A stretch of DNA of 6,149 nt, from the NCBI GenBank assembly GCA_027022125.1, contig JALVZI010000603.1, forward strand, positions 1 through 6,149, written 5' to 3'. The translations under genes were made by a program, and so were the position numbers. The DNA comes from Anaerolineae bacterium (GTDB taxonomy: Bacteria > Chloroflexota > Anaerolineae > 4572-78). Numbering within the stretch: position 1 is the first letter of the stretch; every line of letters starts with the position of its first letter. Positions 5,967 through 6,149 of this stretch are shown piece after piece. The notes below the pieces were generated by a model, which saw only the letters and a program-made list of their open reading frames with translations, was not told the origin of the DNA and did no database searches.

Positions 5967-6149
5967 ATGAGAGTGTATACCTATTCAGAGGCTCGGCAGC
6001 AGTTAGCGTCACTGTTGAAAATGGCAGAACGTGAAGGCGAGATTCGCATTCGCAAACGGAACGGACAAGTTTTCTCGGTGAAGTTTGTGGAACCACAAAC
6101 GTCTCCGTTGGACGTGCCCGGCATTGACCTTGATTTGAGTGTTGAGGAC
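5967..6149 (+). CDS. Phd/YefM-like antitoxin, N-terminal part (runs off the right edge)
   Basis: The frame runs for 61 codons from ATG 5967 to the window end with no stop. GGAG (5956-5959) lies 7 nt upstream. It begins MRVYTYSEARQQLASLL, the helix-start pattern of prevent-host-death antitoxins, followed by EGEIRIRKRNGQVFSV, the basic strand region, and then SPLDVPGIDL (41-50), the start of the flexible part that binds the toxin. Such proteins bind the operon's operator and neutralise the partner. Pairing with the adjacent PIN toxin follows from the 12-nt spacing. The missing C-terminus is where most toxin contacts would be, so the partner match cannot be checked here. Confidence 0.8.
   Translation, partial: MRVYTYSEARQQLASLLKMAEREGEIRIRKRNGQVFSVKFVEPQTSPLDVPGIDLDLSVED

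Noticed and set aside
5599..6096. 165-residue minus-strand open frame
   Set aside because: It is antisense to the PIN toxin and antitoxin, both of which show clear family motifs and ribosome sites.

Overview
The window looks like a piece of the backbone of a conjugative or mobilizable element (a plasmid or an integrated conjugative element) from a GC-rich Gram-negative bacterium. A proteobacterium, perhaps a gammaproteobacterium, is my best guess; this rests on the gene families and on a short palindromic repeat family, not on any marker gene. No rRNA, tRNA, CRISPR array, transposase, relaxase or replication initiator is visible.

From 5433 down to 1, six genes run leftward on the minus strand. 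First is a ParM/StbA-type actin-like ATPase (5433-4363), then a small ParR-like DNA-binding adaptor (4193-3933). Next come an unrecognised 135-residue protein (3852-3445), a membrane-anchored VirD4/TraG-type coupling ATPase (3506-1800), and a Replic_Relax (replication-relaxation) family winged-helix protein (1813-989). The last is a CoiA-like zinc-finger plus nuclease protein (746 to beyond the left edge). The middle three overlap (62 nt and 14 nt), which suggests translational coupling. Two gaps, 4194-4362 and 747-988, hold related palindromic repeats built from ATC-centred units spaced 10 and 9 bp apart. The first gap also holds a 30-bp-spaced direct repeat just upstream of the ParR-like gene.

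Rightward from about 5496, on the plus strand, there is a near-consensus promoter, a perfect palindrome, a PIN-domain (VapC-like) ribonuclease toxin (5562-5954) and the start of a Phd/YefM-like antitoxin (5967 to beyond the right edge). This module is visibly more AT-rich than the genes to its left.

Together the genes suggest three jobs. ParM and the ParR-like protein would segregate copies of the element. The VirD4-like ATPase, with the Replic_Relax and CoiA-like proteins, would recruit or process DNA for transfer or replication. The toxin-antitoxin pair would hold the element in the host lineage. The family calls rest on motifs read directly from the translations; the joint function and the status as a mobile element are inferred.
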